From Cinnamomum chago (lineage: Eukaryota > Streptophyta > Magnoliopsida > Laurales > Lauraceae), in assembly GCA_038049695.1 (NCBI GenBank), contig CP142454.1:88930501-88994500 (forward strand): a stretch of DNA of 64,000 nucleotides. Reading direction: 5' to 3'. A program made the translations under genes and the position numbers. This document shows positions 46,451-57,894 of the stretch, in pieces. How positions within the stretch are numbered: position 1 is the first letter of the stretch; each line of letters opens with the position of its first letter. The notes below the pieces were generated by a model. The model ran no database searches. It saw only the letters and a program-made list of their open reading frames with translations, and was not told where the DNA came from.

Positions 46451-47580
46451 TTGATTAGAGTGATATTTGGCCAACCCCTATTCCATATCATCCTTCTCAT
46501 CCCCCTTGCTCAGATGGATCCAGGTGGGTCCCACACAAATGGAAGCAACTTTTAGAAAACAAACCCAGGCTTTTTATAGCGCTCCTCTACATTACTTACT
46601 ACTGTAATACTCAACCCAGTACACACTCAGAACAATGTCACTGTAGAGAGAGAAAGAATTCATATCAGAATCAGAATAACAAGAGAAATAACTCAGCACC
46701 TTTCATTAACTTAATGGACAGTAGACACGCACTAAGAGTACAAGCTAAGATAGTGCCACAGGCCCATAACATCTTTTTTTTTAGAAATGGTACTTATTCA
46801 TCGACTCTTATGGGACAAAGTTTGCAATATATAACTCCATTGATACTTCCTTTAAAGTTATGCATAGTGCATATAGCATATTCACTAAAGGGCTCATTTG
46901 TGTAGCATATGTGGATACAGAAGTCCATGCACTTCTTTCTGGGGAAATTTTGCCTTTCCCAAGGTAGTTGAAAACACTTCTCTGCAGGCTTGTGGGAAAT
47001 TTCACTGATTTTGATACTTTTCCTTGGGGAAAATCATCCACACACCAAGCAATGGAAAAGGTTTTCCACAGAAAAAACCTCCCTCTTATCCTTTTCGTTT
47101 TCCACCGAAAAGCGGTTACACTGACATGCCCTAAATTTGCAAACTAATAGAAAAATTCTCAAAATTTTATCTTGGACAAATTTTGTTAAAAGATGTTATC
47201 TAGAAGTAAGATGATATCATGTTTGGATCTTACCTACCAAAAAAAAAAAGAATAACGATTTTCATTGACATGTATAGATCCAACAAAAGCACCGCAGAGA
47301 TATGAAGCGAACCCCATGTGCTCTACTGGGGAAAATAGGCAGGAAGCAGACATTGTAAGGCAGCTATCACTATGATTTCCATGATCGCAACGTGTTTGGT
47401 GAGAATGGAAAATTCTGTTTAGAGTTCCCATTTCCCAAACTCAATGCAGATTAACAAACGTTCGACAATTTAAGAAACAAAAACTGAAACACCATAGAAT
47501 CCAATGAGTTCTTCCATCCCCTCTTCTTGATGATAATGATGATGATGCCAATAATGTGTTTGCACAAAAGCAAAATTGCT
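46451..47580. other. Non-genic or intronic DNA
   Basis: No coding sequence or transposon is recognised. A short GATGATGATG-type run is near 47527-47548. Confidence 0.35.
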
Positions 47581-47886
47581 TCAGCGCCCCCTGACTTTGC
47601 CAAGCACACCATCAAAAGCTCCACAAAATCCATTCTTTTTCACATAAAAAGGAAACCCCAGATGCAATTCATGGAAATCAGATAATGAATTAGGTTCTTC
47701 AACCATCAACAATGGCATATAATGACTTGCGATGAACCAAACTGCGCAGAACAATTTGGTAAACGTTTCCAGACATGTGGCAAAAAACTCATGGGTTCTC
47801 CTCGCAGATTCCCCATAAGCGAAAAATCTCATCAGACCAACGATCAAACTCTCCAATCCCATAAAACAAGAGGAATCGAAGAACAA
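47581..47886 (-). CDS. Hypothetical 101-residue ORF downstream of a promoter-like region
   Basis: The frame starts MFFDSSCFMGLESLIVGLMR and is rich in Phe and aromatic residues, ending in GKVRGR. No family is recognised. It lies about 360 bases downstream of a CT-rich leader and G-box-containing region (48235-48380) on the same strand. It could be a first coding exon, a uORF-bearing leader or chance. A GT donor-like site (GAAAGGTAATTTTAG) is at about 47940, upstream of the ATG. Confidence 0.22.
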   Translation of the reverse strand: MFFDSSCFMGLESLIVGLMRFFAYGESARRTHEFFATCLETFTKLFCAVWFIASHYMPLLMVEEPNSLSDFHELHLGFPFYVKKNGFCGAFDGVLGKVRGR

Positions 47887-48234
47887 GAAGAACAGAAAAC
47901 AGCAAAAGCACCTTCCTTCATCTGAAAAAACCCTAAAATTACCTTTCGATCAACAAGAAACAGAAGAAGTGGCCCGATCCAAATCCCTTCAAAAACTGAA
48001 ACAACACAAATCGCATTAATCAGTGAATCTCAACGCAATCAACACCAAAAAAAAAAAAAAACCTTAGTAAGCGATGATCGCCAACCTATCGAAATGGATT
48101 TCAATTTCTTCCAACCATGCAAGTCAATCAAACAAAGATGACAACTTTCACATGAAAATCAGATTCAGAACGCGAAATTTGGCTTGGAATCCGAAAAGTT
48201 CCTTAGGAACCCTAGAGGGAAAAAAATAATACCT

Positions 48235-48380
48235 TCCGTCAAGAGAGAGAGAGAGAAAAGACAATACGCGCTTCTTCTTACTTTCCGTGGAGAGAGAAAA
48301 AGAAACGGTGGTCTTTCTTTGGGAACTGGATAAGTCTGTGGTGCGTCAGAGCTGGCCAATGGGAGAGGGGCACGTGGAGA
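48235..48380 (-). promoter_or_regulatory. Promoter-like region and CT-rich leader for a minus-strand transcript
   Basis: On the minus strand, a CTCTCTCTCTC-rich leader (about 48238-48258) ends at a donor-like GACGGAAG|GTATTA (about 48234). Upstream are a CCAAT box (48356-48360 on the plus strand) and a G-box CACGTG at 48371-48376. G+C rises sharply over 48300-48760. This is how many plant promoters look, but no downstream gene could be firmly recognised. Confidence 0.4.
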
Positions 48381-48765
48381 GTGGCGTGATCGGGGGTTGA
48401 ATTTGGACGGTGGAGGTTGTGCGGGGTATGGTTTGGGGAAGTAACGCGAGGGATGTTGTGGGTTTTTTTTAATATGTTCGCTTTTTTTGGGGAGAGTTGG
48501 AAGGGGACGGCTCGTGGGAAAGGGAAGGAGGCATGTGGGGCCGGGATTGTGGGGCCCACTCTCTTGGGTTGAGAGGTGGTGGTTTTGGCCGAGTGGGCCC
48601 ACCCACCCGAGCCTAAATGTATTCCTCTCTCTGTGTGTGTGTGTTTGTTTGTGGGAATGTGGATTGTTTGTTGGGAAAGAGACATGGGGAAGAATGAAGG
48701 ATTGTGGCAAGCATTTGCAAGTAGGTGGGTTCCATTTTTTGGTTTTGATTAGATGCAATGACTAG

Positions 48766-49289
48766 GGTGGACTCGGCACCGACTCTGCTGAGTCAACTCA
48801 AGTCCAACGGCATGACTCGACATTGAATACGTTTGTATAACATTTGCGAAATAAAAACACTCATGCTTGTGTTTTATGGAGGAGCGCTCTGCTCTTTTTA
48901 TGCGCTCCATCAAAATAGCTTTTATAATAGATTCACAACAAAAATAAATTGAAGTGCGCGGCAAAAGGATGAACAATTCTCAGCTTCCTTTTGTGCAGAA
49001 ATTACATATGCACAAATATGCACCCAGTGAGTCAATGGAGCAAATCAAGTTTCAGAGCAAGGAATCATATTTTCTCTGCTCATGGTATATATATTGTGGA
49101 TCATTTTCTCAAACTAAAATTTGACTTTTGACAACAACAAATTTACTACCTAGACTTACCTAGAGCACGCGTGTATTAGAATAGTTCTATCGAATTATAT
49201 ATCATGGGAAACCCACAACATATATATATATAAAAGAAAAAGGAGATCATCAAATTTGCAACTAAGAATAGACTCAGGATGGAGTCCCC
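48766..49289. other. Intergenic, nothing recognised
   Basis: AT-rich sequence with no gene. Confidence 0.4.
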
Positions 49290-49450
49290 CCTTTTTCTTT
49301 TCTTTTTTGCTATTAAAATTAACTATTCCATCCGGGCCTAAAGGAAAGCCATGTAAGCTTCCATGTAGCACTAGTGTGGTAGTGCAGTTTCAAACCCATA
49401 ACATCGGTGTGCAAATCGTAATCCTAGGCTAACTGAGCTACCCCTCAGAA
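49290..49450 (-). mobile_element. tRNA-derived SINE, minus strand
   Basis: On the minus strand the head GGGGTAGCTCAGTTAGCCTA resembles a tRNA 5' half (A box). GGGTTTGAAACTGC is a B-box-like element. The 3' end is AATAGCAAAAAAGAAAAG. Confidence 0.75.
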
Positions 49451-50256
49451 TTATCTGTATTCTGGCCTAAGTATGTTTACAACTAAACATTTGGGTTCAG
49501 TATTAGATTTAGAAAAACAGCCTATCCTAATCACTCAACTAGGGGAACAGATGTTGCTTATAATATATATGAAAACTACCCAAGACATTTTATTTTTACG
49601 AAGTGTTTTTTTCTCATTGTCCATTATTTTCTCTTTTTTAACCGTTTAATCAATATTTTTCTATATTTTATTTTATTTTAAAATTGCTTTTAATATAATG
49701 ATATTTTCCCCAATGTTATCCTGATAAAATCACAAAATTCAAGAATATGCCAACAAAATTTAAGACTCCAACAAGCTTGTAACCATAGGCCTAAACCCAG
49801 CCCACTAAGAGTTTTAAATCCGAATGTTGGACTCATGCATATCTAGGCCCACTTAAACAGACTCGGATCTGGGCCAAGCCCAGCCTAATTGAGGCCCTTG
49901 ACAGCCTTAATAAAATGGTGGTGGTTGTAGTTGTCTACTTTTGGGTTACTTGTTAAAATTATCACATTGCATTTCAGCCTTATGATTGATCTAAAATAAT
50001 CTATGTGAATTATTGAGTTTTGTTTGTCCTCTAAGCATAAACAAATGAATCAAAACTATTATAATGGGTCTTGATGATGTTCAATGGAAAGTGCTACAAA
50101 GAAATAGCAGTGACAGTGGCCACCAGATGTTACATAACAATCATTTAGTTAATTTATGTTGGGAATTTAGAGTGAGGAAGATCTCCAACCACTAAATAAT
50201 AGCAGGCATATTGAACCTGACTTATCCAGAGTTGTTTTGATGAATGTAACCATCTT
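49451..50256. other. Intergenic, nothing recognised
   Basis: AT-rich sequence with no gene. Confidence 0.4.
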
Positions 50257-50366
50257 CTTAGGGGGCTCAAAGGTTAATAATAGCTCTGCCTTGTCAAGAT
50301 GGTTGGAACCTATGGTTTAAACCATTAGTTCATAGGTTTGAGATATGGCACCAACCAAAAAAAAAA
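50257..50366 (+). mobile_element. Possible SINE
   Basis: A tRNA-like head (GGGGCTCAAAGGTTAATAAT), a B-box-like AGGTTTGAGATAT and a terminal A-run (about 50358-50367) in the right order. The boxes are poor, so confidence is low. Confidence 0.4.
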
Positions 50367-50454
50367 GACGTACACACTTATAAAAGTATTAAATTTTATG
50401 GACCCTAAATAAATGATCACAATAATAATAATAAAAGTATTGACGGTTGGACCA

Positions 50455-50646
50455 ATAATTATCTATCTATCTACCCTTATAAAAGAGAGAAATATATTGT
50501 ACTTCTTTCCCTCCACACATGCGGCATGCCCAATGAAATGCAATTTTTGGGGCCCACCCTTATTATATAATAAATCTATAATAAACTCTTATAAAAGAGA
50601 AAGATGTAGTCAAGTTGTGGGCGCCACCCTTATTTCTATTTTCTAC

Positions 50647-50702
<56 letters not shown>

Positions 50703-51000
50703 AGAGAAAGATGTTGTACTTCTTTCACTCCACACATGCCCAATGAAATGCAAGTTGTGGGGCCCACTCTTATTATATAATAAATCTATATACCCTTATA
50801 AAAGATAAATATGTAGTCAAGTTGTGGGGCCCACCCTTATTATATATAATAAATCTATATACCCTTATAAAAGAGAGATGCCCAATGAAATACAAGTTGT
50901 GGGGCCCACCCTTATTATATAATAAATCTATATACCCTTATAAAAGAAAGAAATATGTAGTCAAGTTGTGGGGCTCACCCTTATAAATGAAAGAAAGATG
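50455..51000. repeat. Tandem array of CAAGTTGTGGGGCCCACCCT units with TA microsatellite
   Basis: At least five imperfect units combine AAGTTGTGGGGCCCACCCTT, ATTATATAATAAATCTATA and CCCTTATAAAAGAGAGA(T). A pure (TA)n run of about 48 bases lies at 50651-50698. CTTATAAAAG recurs in nearly every unit and looks like a TATA box. Confidence 0.85.
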
Positions 51001-51165
51001 TTTTTTCCCCTCTTCTTTTTTCAATTTTCTTTTAACATTCTTCTTGTTTAGATATACTAGAAGATTTTCAATATCTCAAATGTTGTTTTTTTCTCTCTTC
51101 TTTTTTCAATTTTCGTTTAACATTCTTCTTATTCAGATAATACAAGATTTTCAATGCAGGAATTT
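51000..51165. repeat. Tandem duplication of a ~75-bp T-rich unit
   Basis: The unit with CTCTTCTTTTTTCAATTTTC, TTTAACATTCTTCTT and AAGATTTTCAAT occurs twice in a row. Confidence 0.75.
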
Positions 51166-54100
51166 TTGTGGGTATGAGGTTTTTCCTCTGTGAGTAATTG
51201 TGTAAGGAAGAACATGACATTTTAACAGATTATTCATTGACTCTTACCTTCTTTTGGAATAGAGGGCGTTTTCATACATGTAAGTGAGCACTGTCTATTG
51301 AAATTATTTTTGTTTGATTGTGTAATATTCTTCAATTTTTTTAATGTTGCAATAAAATATTCATTCTAAGAAAAATAGGTGCAACCAAAGTTAAGAAAAT
51401 GATGATGTAGATGTGGTTTTTTCATTTTCATTCCTGTTTGGGTCAAAGTTAGGCCCATCGATAGCCTTCGTGCTCTGATAATTTTAATTAGATGTCTGTT
51501 TTATTTCTTGAATCTTAACTGCAGGCTTCCAAATTATACGTGTTTCATGTTTCCTTATGGTAGAACTTTGTATTTAGTTCGCACTCTATATTCGGAATAT
51601 GAATTTGTGCATAACATTTAAAATGTAAAATTGATACCATTTTGTTATGTAAGATAGGAAAATGGAAAACTCAAATAGAAAATGTACTGATTGAAAAAAG
51701 TAAAGTACACAATAATTAAAAGGACAACGTTATGAGGCATTGAAAAGCTTTCCATTATCTATCTGAATCTGTTTTCCTTCTCTATAAAGTCGAAGGGGAA
51801 TGACTTTTTTTTAAGCAGTTCACATGCAAATATTCAAAAGGCAAAAAACATAATACATATTTGTATAAGAATCTAACATTTTATTTTGTTTATTTTTCAT
51901 ATTTTAGTTTAGTTAGTTAAAGTCTTACGCTTTAGACCAATGTCTATTCAATCATCACCCTCCAAACCCCTTAAAAGTGGGATAAGACCAATAAGCATTC
52001 ATTCGTGGTTCTCATGGAACTATTTTGTTCACTAATTTTCAAATTTTATTGAGTTTTTTTTTTTTTTTGTTGTTTGTAAAATTAATTGCGAGATATGGTG
52101 CTATTAAAGAATCATGTCAAAGGAAAAAATATTTCAGATTTTATCATTCAAAAAGTTTTTTTAGTCTTTCTTGACACTATTTTGTCTACCCCGGCTAATA
52201 AACTAAGCCAAGGTGGAAAAAACAAAAGATTTTAACTATGCACTATTTACTCCATTACGTGGTTCATGGTGTACATACTATCTTTTAACTTTGAAAACTT
52301 AAATGCAATGTGTTTTTTCAATAATAAACCTTGAAATAAGACAAGATAAAACAAAAAAGAAAATGAACAGTGTATTTTATAATGGATCAAAAGAAAATGA
52401 ATCAAGTGTGTTTTACTTACTACTATTTGGTGTTCAATACTTACAATTTTGTGGGCACTTTAAATACTTCGCCATCAGCTTAAAAATCAGTTTAAAAGTT
52501 GTGACAAAAGGTATTACTTAGCTTGCTACTTTTGTTATTATTGTTGCTACTTTTGTTATTATTGAATGACATTTTGAAGGTCTAAATTATTTAGGTTCCA
52601 CACTCATCTATTTTCTTGTCCTGTTTTACCCAATTCCCCTGAGATTGTGATTCATGGCGGGGTGTTTGATTTCTCAGGCCTGATATGTCACTTATCTGAA
52701 TCTCATGGGAAAACTATTAACTATACTTCAAGAAAGAAAGAATTTCTCTGTTAGTGCGGTAGTGCCTCCTATTGATGGAAGCTTTCACCGGGAAATCTGT
52801 GCACAACTAAAAAAAGATCATCATGAAGCCGCCAAAGAGGTGAAGAAAATGCAAACCCCATGGGCTCTACACTATTCTCAGGGACCTTAGTCTTCATGGG
52901 CTAACAACTGGTGTTTAGAATTTTCCAATTCTCTTAACACAATAGGAACTAAAAAAAAAAGATTCCCAATGTTTTCATGAGATGGGAGCAACCCTGAACT
53001 TCTTCCATGAAATAAGTATTCAGGGACCCTGTTTAATCATGTATCCAAATACCTAAAAGACTTCCAGGCAATGCCTTTCTATGAAAGGTGCTAGAAGTAA
53101 AGGAATAAATGTGAAGGGGCCATTAAAAAATCTCCCCTTCCATATGAATTGAATACGCACCAATCACCACAAGAAAAATTACATCCTAAGAAAGTGACAG
53201 TCCTCATCTCCATCTCCACCTTGGACCCCTCATTCCTCACCTCTTTAATACTCCTTCAATGGAGTTCATTCAGTTTTTTGTCTTACTTTTTTCTCAAAAT
53301 ATGAGCTTTTCATATCTCTGTCCACAACAATTTACTAAATACATCGAAATTTCCATCTAACTCTTTCTTCTTTTAAAAAAACATCCTCATGAAAACAGCA
53401 ACGAGAGATTTATATCTAATAATAGCTTATAATAAAGCAATCATTATTGCATAACTGATATTACTCTTATTTAGACATCTGATGTTTTTATGCTCTAGGC
53501 TTTAACAAATTCCCATATTTACTCAATCCCTTCTTAATAAAAGGGCCTTGATCGCAGATTGAGATACACAGAAAATTTGCTCAAATCCTCACATATATGC
53601 CTAACTGATGCTTGGTTAACTATAAAGTGATTTATTGAATTATTGGTGAGTTTTATATTTCATTAGACAAATTACCTCATTTTCTTATTGAACATTTTCT
53701 GGACCATTATTCATTTCATCTTGATTTTGGACAATGTATTGAACTTTGTTATGTAATGAAGGATATAGGAGTGTTGCAGATGTTTTAGTGCAAGTACTGT
53801 TTGCAAAGAGTTCAAATATGAACTGTGTGAAATTCTCTTTCACCACCATTTTCACCTCTTTTCTCTTCATCTATGGATGGGTTTGCGCAACACTGTTTCT
53901 ATTGGTGTTTATCACTTCCGTTAGTTCCACATCTTGGTGAGCTTGTATTATTGAGAGGGCATGTAATATTAATTGTCTAGATCTTGCAATGGCAGGCCTT
54001 GTGGGTTACAAGAAATCATTTGCATGGAAACTCTTAATGATGGTATTATCTAGGGCTACTTTTACTTGAAACTCTATCTACAACTTACGCCAATGCTCTT

Positions 54101-55298
54101 TTTATATCTCATTGGCATTGTCATCATCTTACATATCATAGTGATAAACTAGCCATCATTTTAAGTAATATGATTTATCTTTTCTTGCTCTTTTATATTA
54201 GATTAGTTTTTGCAGATGAAATGGGTACTTACTACTTACCATTCAAAAGAAAAGATGAAATGGGTACTTTGGCTCTTATATCATTTATGAGAGTTAGTGT
54301 AGCTTTACTACTTAAGTTGACTACAAGTAAGAAAGGAAGATGTTTTGTTTTTGTCACTTTGTTGTTATTTACTTAATCTAATTACTTGAGTTTGTTGGTT
54401 TTGTTTCACCTTGAGTTATGGTATTGGTAGCTTTGACTGGAGAGCATTGAAATAGATATTTGGGTTTGCTCTTATTTATGTGAAGTACCTTTTTCGCCTT
54501 TTCTTTTGTTAATTTGATCAAGAGTTGGAATGGAAAGGAGGAGGTTTTGTTTGGTGGGCTGGTCCTTGTGGTTTTGGTTTTTATCAGAACAAAACAAATG
54601 ACTGTTTGAGAATTGCACTTATGTAATGGATTTCCTTTTTGAATGGAGATGCTGGCTGTACCTTGTTCATGGGAATTACTGTTTATTATGCTTTATGTTA
54701 TTGTGGGTCTTCTTATTTATACCAATTGTTTCGAATTACTGTTTATTATCCATCCATGTTTAAGGTTTGGATTGATCTTTGGTTGGCCCTACTGTATAGA
54801 TTATGGAATGAAGACAAGTGCCTGAGGGCGAATGTTTTTTTTTTTTTTCCAAAGTATCTATCACACACAAGCATACATCATTTCTAACATAAGTACTTAA
54901 AGTAGTTGACCAATGTACTTTTACCAAAAATAAAAAAAGGAACCTACCTAGTCATGCTTTCAAGATTTAATTTAGAAAAACCCATACATTGGAAGAAAGT
55001 GATTTACAGTCATAAAAACAGTTAAATGTATTTGTGAAAATATGTTATACAAAATTCATGTCTCTCTTGAATTTATGTACTATAAATTCATCAAACAAAT
55101 TCCTAAAGGTTTCGAAAAACCCATTACAGGTATTTATCTAAGACCTGCATGAAAGTAGTAATTAGTAATTGCAACCAGTAGCATATATACTAGCCACACC
55201 TGCATAGTTTTTTTTTTCTTTCCTATTTTCCTCTCTTGTAGACCTGCATGAAACTGTACTTCTTTGTGATAATATCTTCTCTCCTTTTCTGTTTCCAG
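51166..55298. other. AT-rich DNA, no firm gene
   Basis: A 61-codon frame at 52705-52890 has protein-like composition (CAQLKKDHHEAAKEVKKM) but no recognised family. The left end of the CACTA element that ends at 57894 was sought here and not found. Confidence 0.35.
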
Positions 55299-55392
55299 CA
55301 ATGGATTTCTTCAATCAGGTGAATCTTCTTTATGGAACTATTACAGAATTCTGCACTCTAGTGGGCTGTTCTACAATGACAGCCGGACCAAG
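55299..55392 (+). pseudogene. MOB1 (MOB kinase activator-like) exon fragment
   Basis: After a TTTCCAG acceptor and before an AAG|GTATAT donor, the 94 bases encode MDFFNQVNLLYGTITEFC, then CSTMTAGP. This matches the conserved VDFFNQVNLLYG.LTEFCTP..CPTMTAGPK block of MOB1 proteins, coactivators of NDR/LATS-type kinases. The metal-site neighbourhood TPENCP is changed to TLVGCS, and flanking MOB1 exons are absent. It is a diverged exon copy lying upstream of the CACTA right end at 57894. I infer capture by that element. Confidence 0.85.
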
Positions 55393-56151
55393 GTATATTT
55401 CTCTCTCCCCTGGCATTAGAAGACCGCAGGCATGTGCTGTAATGTATTTGAATATTTATGCACACTAGACTGAAGTAGGGATGATAACAATGGCGAAGAC
55501 GGTTATGGTGTTGAGTTAAGAATTATATTTAACAAGAACTAGAGAAAGTACAGAGTGTTCATGTGGTATATTTGGGTTGCGATGCTGTAGAATGGAAGTC
55601 CTCTAAATTTTAGAATGGGTGTGAACTGTGAAGAGACTGTTGTTAGAGACAAGTGCAGGCTACTGGTTTCTAATTTTCAAGAACTTGCCAAGTGCATGGA
55701 AAATTGGGGTTCCTTTTTCTGTTTCTCACCCTAAGTGATGATTCAATTTACATTCTACAGAAGGATCAGCTATTATAGTGCCATAATGCATTACCATTTA
55801 GCAACTTCTCTTTACTCATTGTTCGTGGCAAGGCAAGAACTACAATTATTATATATGAAGTGAAGTGAGTGATTGATTCCAATTTGATTTTGACTATTGA
55901 GAAATCCAATTTGATTTTGACTATTGAGAAATCCAATTTGACCTTTCCTTTTAAGTCAATTTTCATTCAATACTTAAAGCTTATGGGCCATATAGTAGTG
56001 TTTATGGGTAGTCCTTATGATTTTAAGCTTAATATGACGAAGTCCACCAAGTTGCACGGGGCACTCTTTGCTAGTATTGTAGATCCCAATTTATTTCAAT
56101 TGCCTAACATATATTAATTACATGACATATTTGAATGCTTCGATAATGCAG
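55393..56151. other. Non-genic DNA between the MOB1 piece and the transposon ORF remnant
   Basis: It contains a short tandem duplication of CAATTTGATTTTGACTATTG near 55878-55927. Nothing else is recognised. Confidence 0.4.
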
Positions 56152-56505
56152 CGAAGAATGGAAGAGGCATTGTCGTAGCTTGAAATTAACTCTCCAGTGG
56201 CTGAGCAACAGGTGATCGAGAATCTGCTAGGGAAGAGGGTCGCAAGGAGGCAAGGGTACCGCTCGAGGGGCCCATCATCATCTTCTACTGGTATCTTGAT
56301 GTCTTCTGGGATAAGCACCCTACGACAGCAACTAGCTGATTCGTTGAAAGCACAAGAAGATTTGAGAGAAGAGTTGCGGCGACAGTATGAGGACTCGCAG
56401 AAGCAAATGCAAGATCAGGCAGCTATGCAGGTTCACATGCAGAGTTAGATTCAGTTGTTGCTTTCCCGAGTCGGTATGGATGGTTCGGGTTCCTCCGAAA
56501 GATAA
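56152..56505 (+). pseudogene. CACTA-associated Transposase_24-like C-terminal remnant
   Basis: It follows an acceptor (TGCAG at 56147-56151). The frame gives NLLGKRVARRQGYRSRGPSS and then a coiled stretch with QQLADSLKAQEDLREELRRQ and QKQMQDQAAMQ. After a stop at 56446-56448 it gives SRVGMDGSGSSER and a final stop. A GRRxGYxRG motif followed by a Gln-rich coiled coil is typical of the C-terminus of plant Ptta/En/Spm transposase proteins. In-frame stops (near 56176 and at 56446) show decay. Confidence 0.65.
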
Positions 56506-56880
56506 GGATTTGATGGTTTTATGAATTGACATGGGTCATCCCTCTAACAAGTTCATTTTGCTCCTTACTGGCCGTGTTTCATGGCGTGCTTTGGATATTT
56601 GATGATTAGATTTTAGTTGAGATTTACTTTATTGAGATATTTGACTTTTTTTTACGTGGGATATTACATTTTATGTGGCATGGACAAGTTTTATGATTGG
56701 TTTTAGTTTATTGATGACACATTATTTTTTATTGTTACATGATGAATGTGGGATTATTTATTGTTTATTAATGTTTATGCTTGTGCAATGTTAAAAATGT
56801 AGATTTGAACAGGAAAATATTGTACCGGAATTTTTCCTAATTTTTCCAATTATTTCTTAATTGATAAGAAAAGCTATTTC
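56506..56880. other. AT-rich spacer inside CACTA element 2
   Basis: No coding sequence is seen. It leads into the subterminal repeats. Confidence 0.4.
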
Positions 56881-57894
56881 TCAACGCACTCTCTGCGTCA
56901 CCAAAAGTAAATTTCTTGACCTCGTTAGAGACATTTCTTGACGCGTCAACACGTCGGAATATGTATGATCGGCGGTATGCGTGCGTCGTCAAATATGTAT
57001 TGCGACGCTAGTATGTGTTGGCAAATGTATAATCGACGTTATTATGCGTCGGCAATGACGTAAATCTATTTTGCCGACGCACCCTCTGCGTCTCTAAAAA
57101 TAATTTTCCTGCATCGCTAAAGACATATCCCGATGCTTCAAGACGTCGGGATATGTATTACCGGCGTTGTGTATGCGTCGTCAAATATGTATTCCGACGC
57201 TAGTATGTGCGTCGGCAAATGTATAACCGACGTTATTATGCATCGGTAATTAGGTACATCTATTTTCCGACGCACTGTCTACGTCTCTAAAATATTTTTC
57301 CTGCATCGTTGAAGACATTTCCCGATGCTTCAACACGTCGGGATATGTATTACCGGCGTTGTGTATGCGTTGTCAAATATGTATCCCGACGCTAGTATTA
57401 GCGTCGGCAAATGTATAACCGACGTTGTTATGCGTCGGCAGTTAGGTAAATCTATTTCCCGACGCATTCTTTGCGTCGCTAAAAGTAATTTTCATGCGTC
57501 GTTGAAGACATTTCCCGACGCTTCGACAAGTCGGGATATGTATGACCTGCGTTGTGTATGCGTCGTCAAATATGTATTCCGACGTTAGTATTAGCGTCGA
57601 CAAATGTATAACCGACGTTGTCATGCGTTGGCAGTGAAGTGAGGTTGACCACTAAGTTCATTTTTTTGCCAACGCTGTTGGAATTGAAGACGTTTGGGAC
57701 GACGCACCATTGCGTCGGCGAATGGCCCTTTTTAGTCGACGCTAAACATTATTACGTCGGGAATGGTTTTCTTGGCATTAGGTTGCCGACGTAGTGCCGA
57801 CGCATTGTACTACGTCAGTAAAACCTGTCTCGACGCAATTCTGATTTTTCCAGATGCGGTGACTGTGTTGGTAAAACTATATTTTGTTGTAGTG
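56881..57894. mobile_element. Right end of a second CACTA element, with 188-bp subterminal repeats
   Basis: The end TATTTTGTTGTAGTG (to 57894) is the CACTA terminus in inverted form. Upstream are about four tandem copies of a roughly 188-bp unit, starting near 56885, 57072, 57262 and 57452. The unit contains CGACGCACTCTCTGCGTC, ACGTCGGGATATGTAT, GGCGTTGTGTATGCGTCG and GTCGGCAAATGTATAACCGA. The motif set differs from that of the first element, so this is another family. No left end was found in the window. Confidence 0.82.

Noticed and set aside
48165-48758. 197-codon minus-strand open frame rich in Pro, Ser and His
   Set aside because: It lies across a G-box/CCAAT promoter-like region and CT-rich leader, has low-complexity composition, and matches no family. 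It is more likely promoter DNA read by chance.
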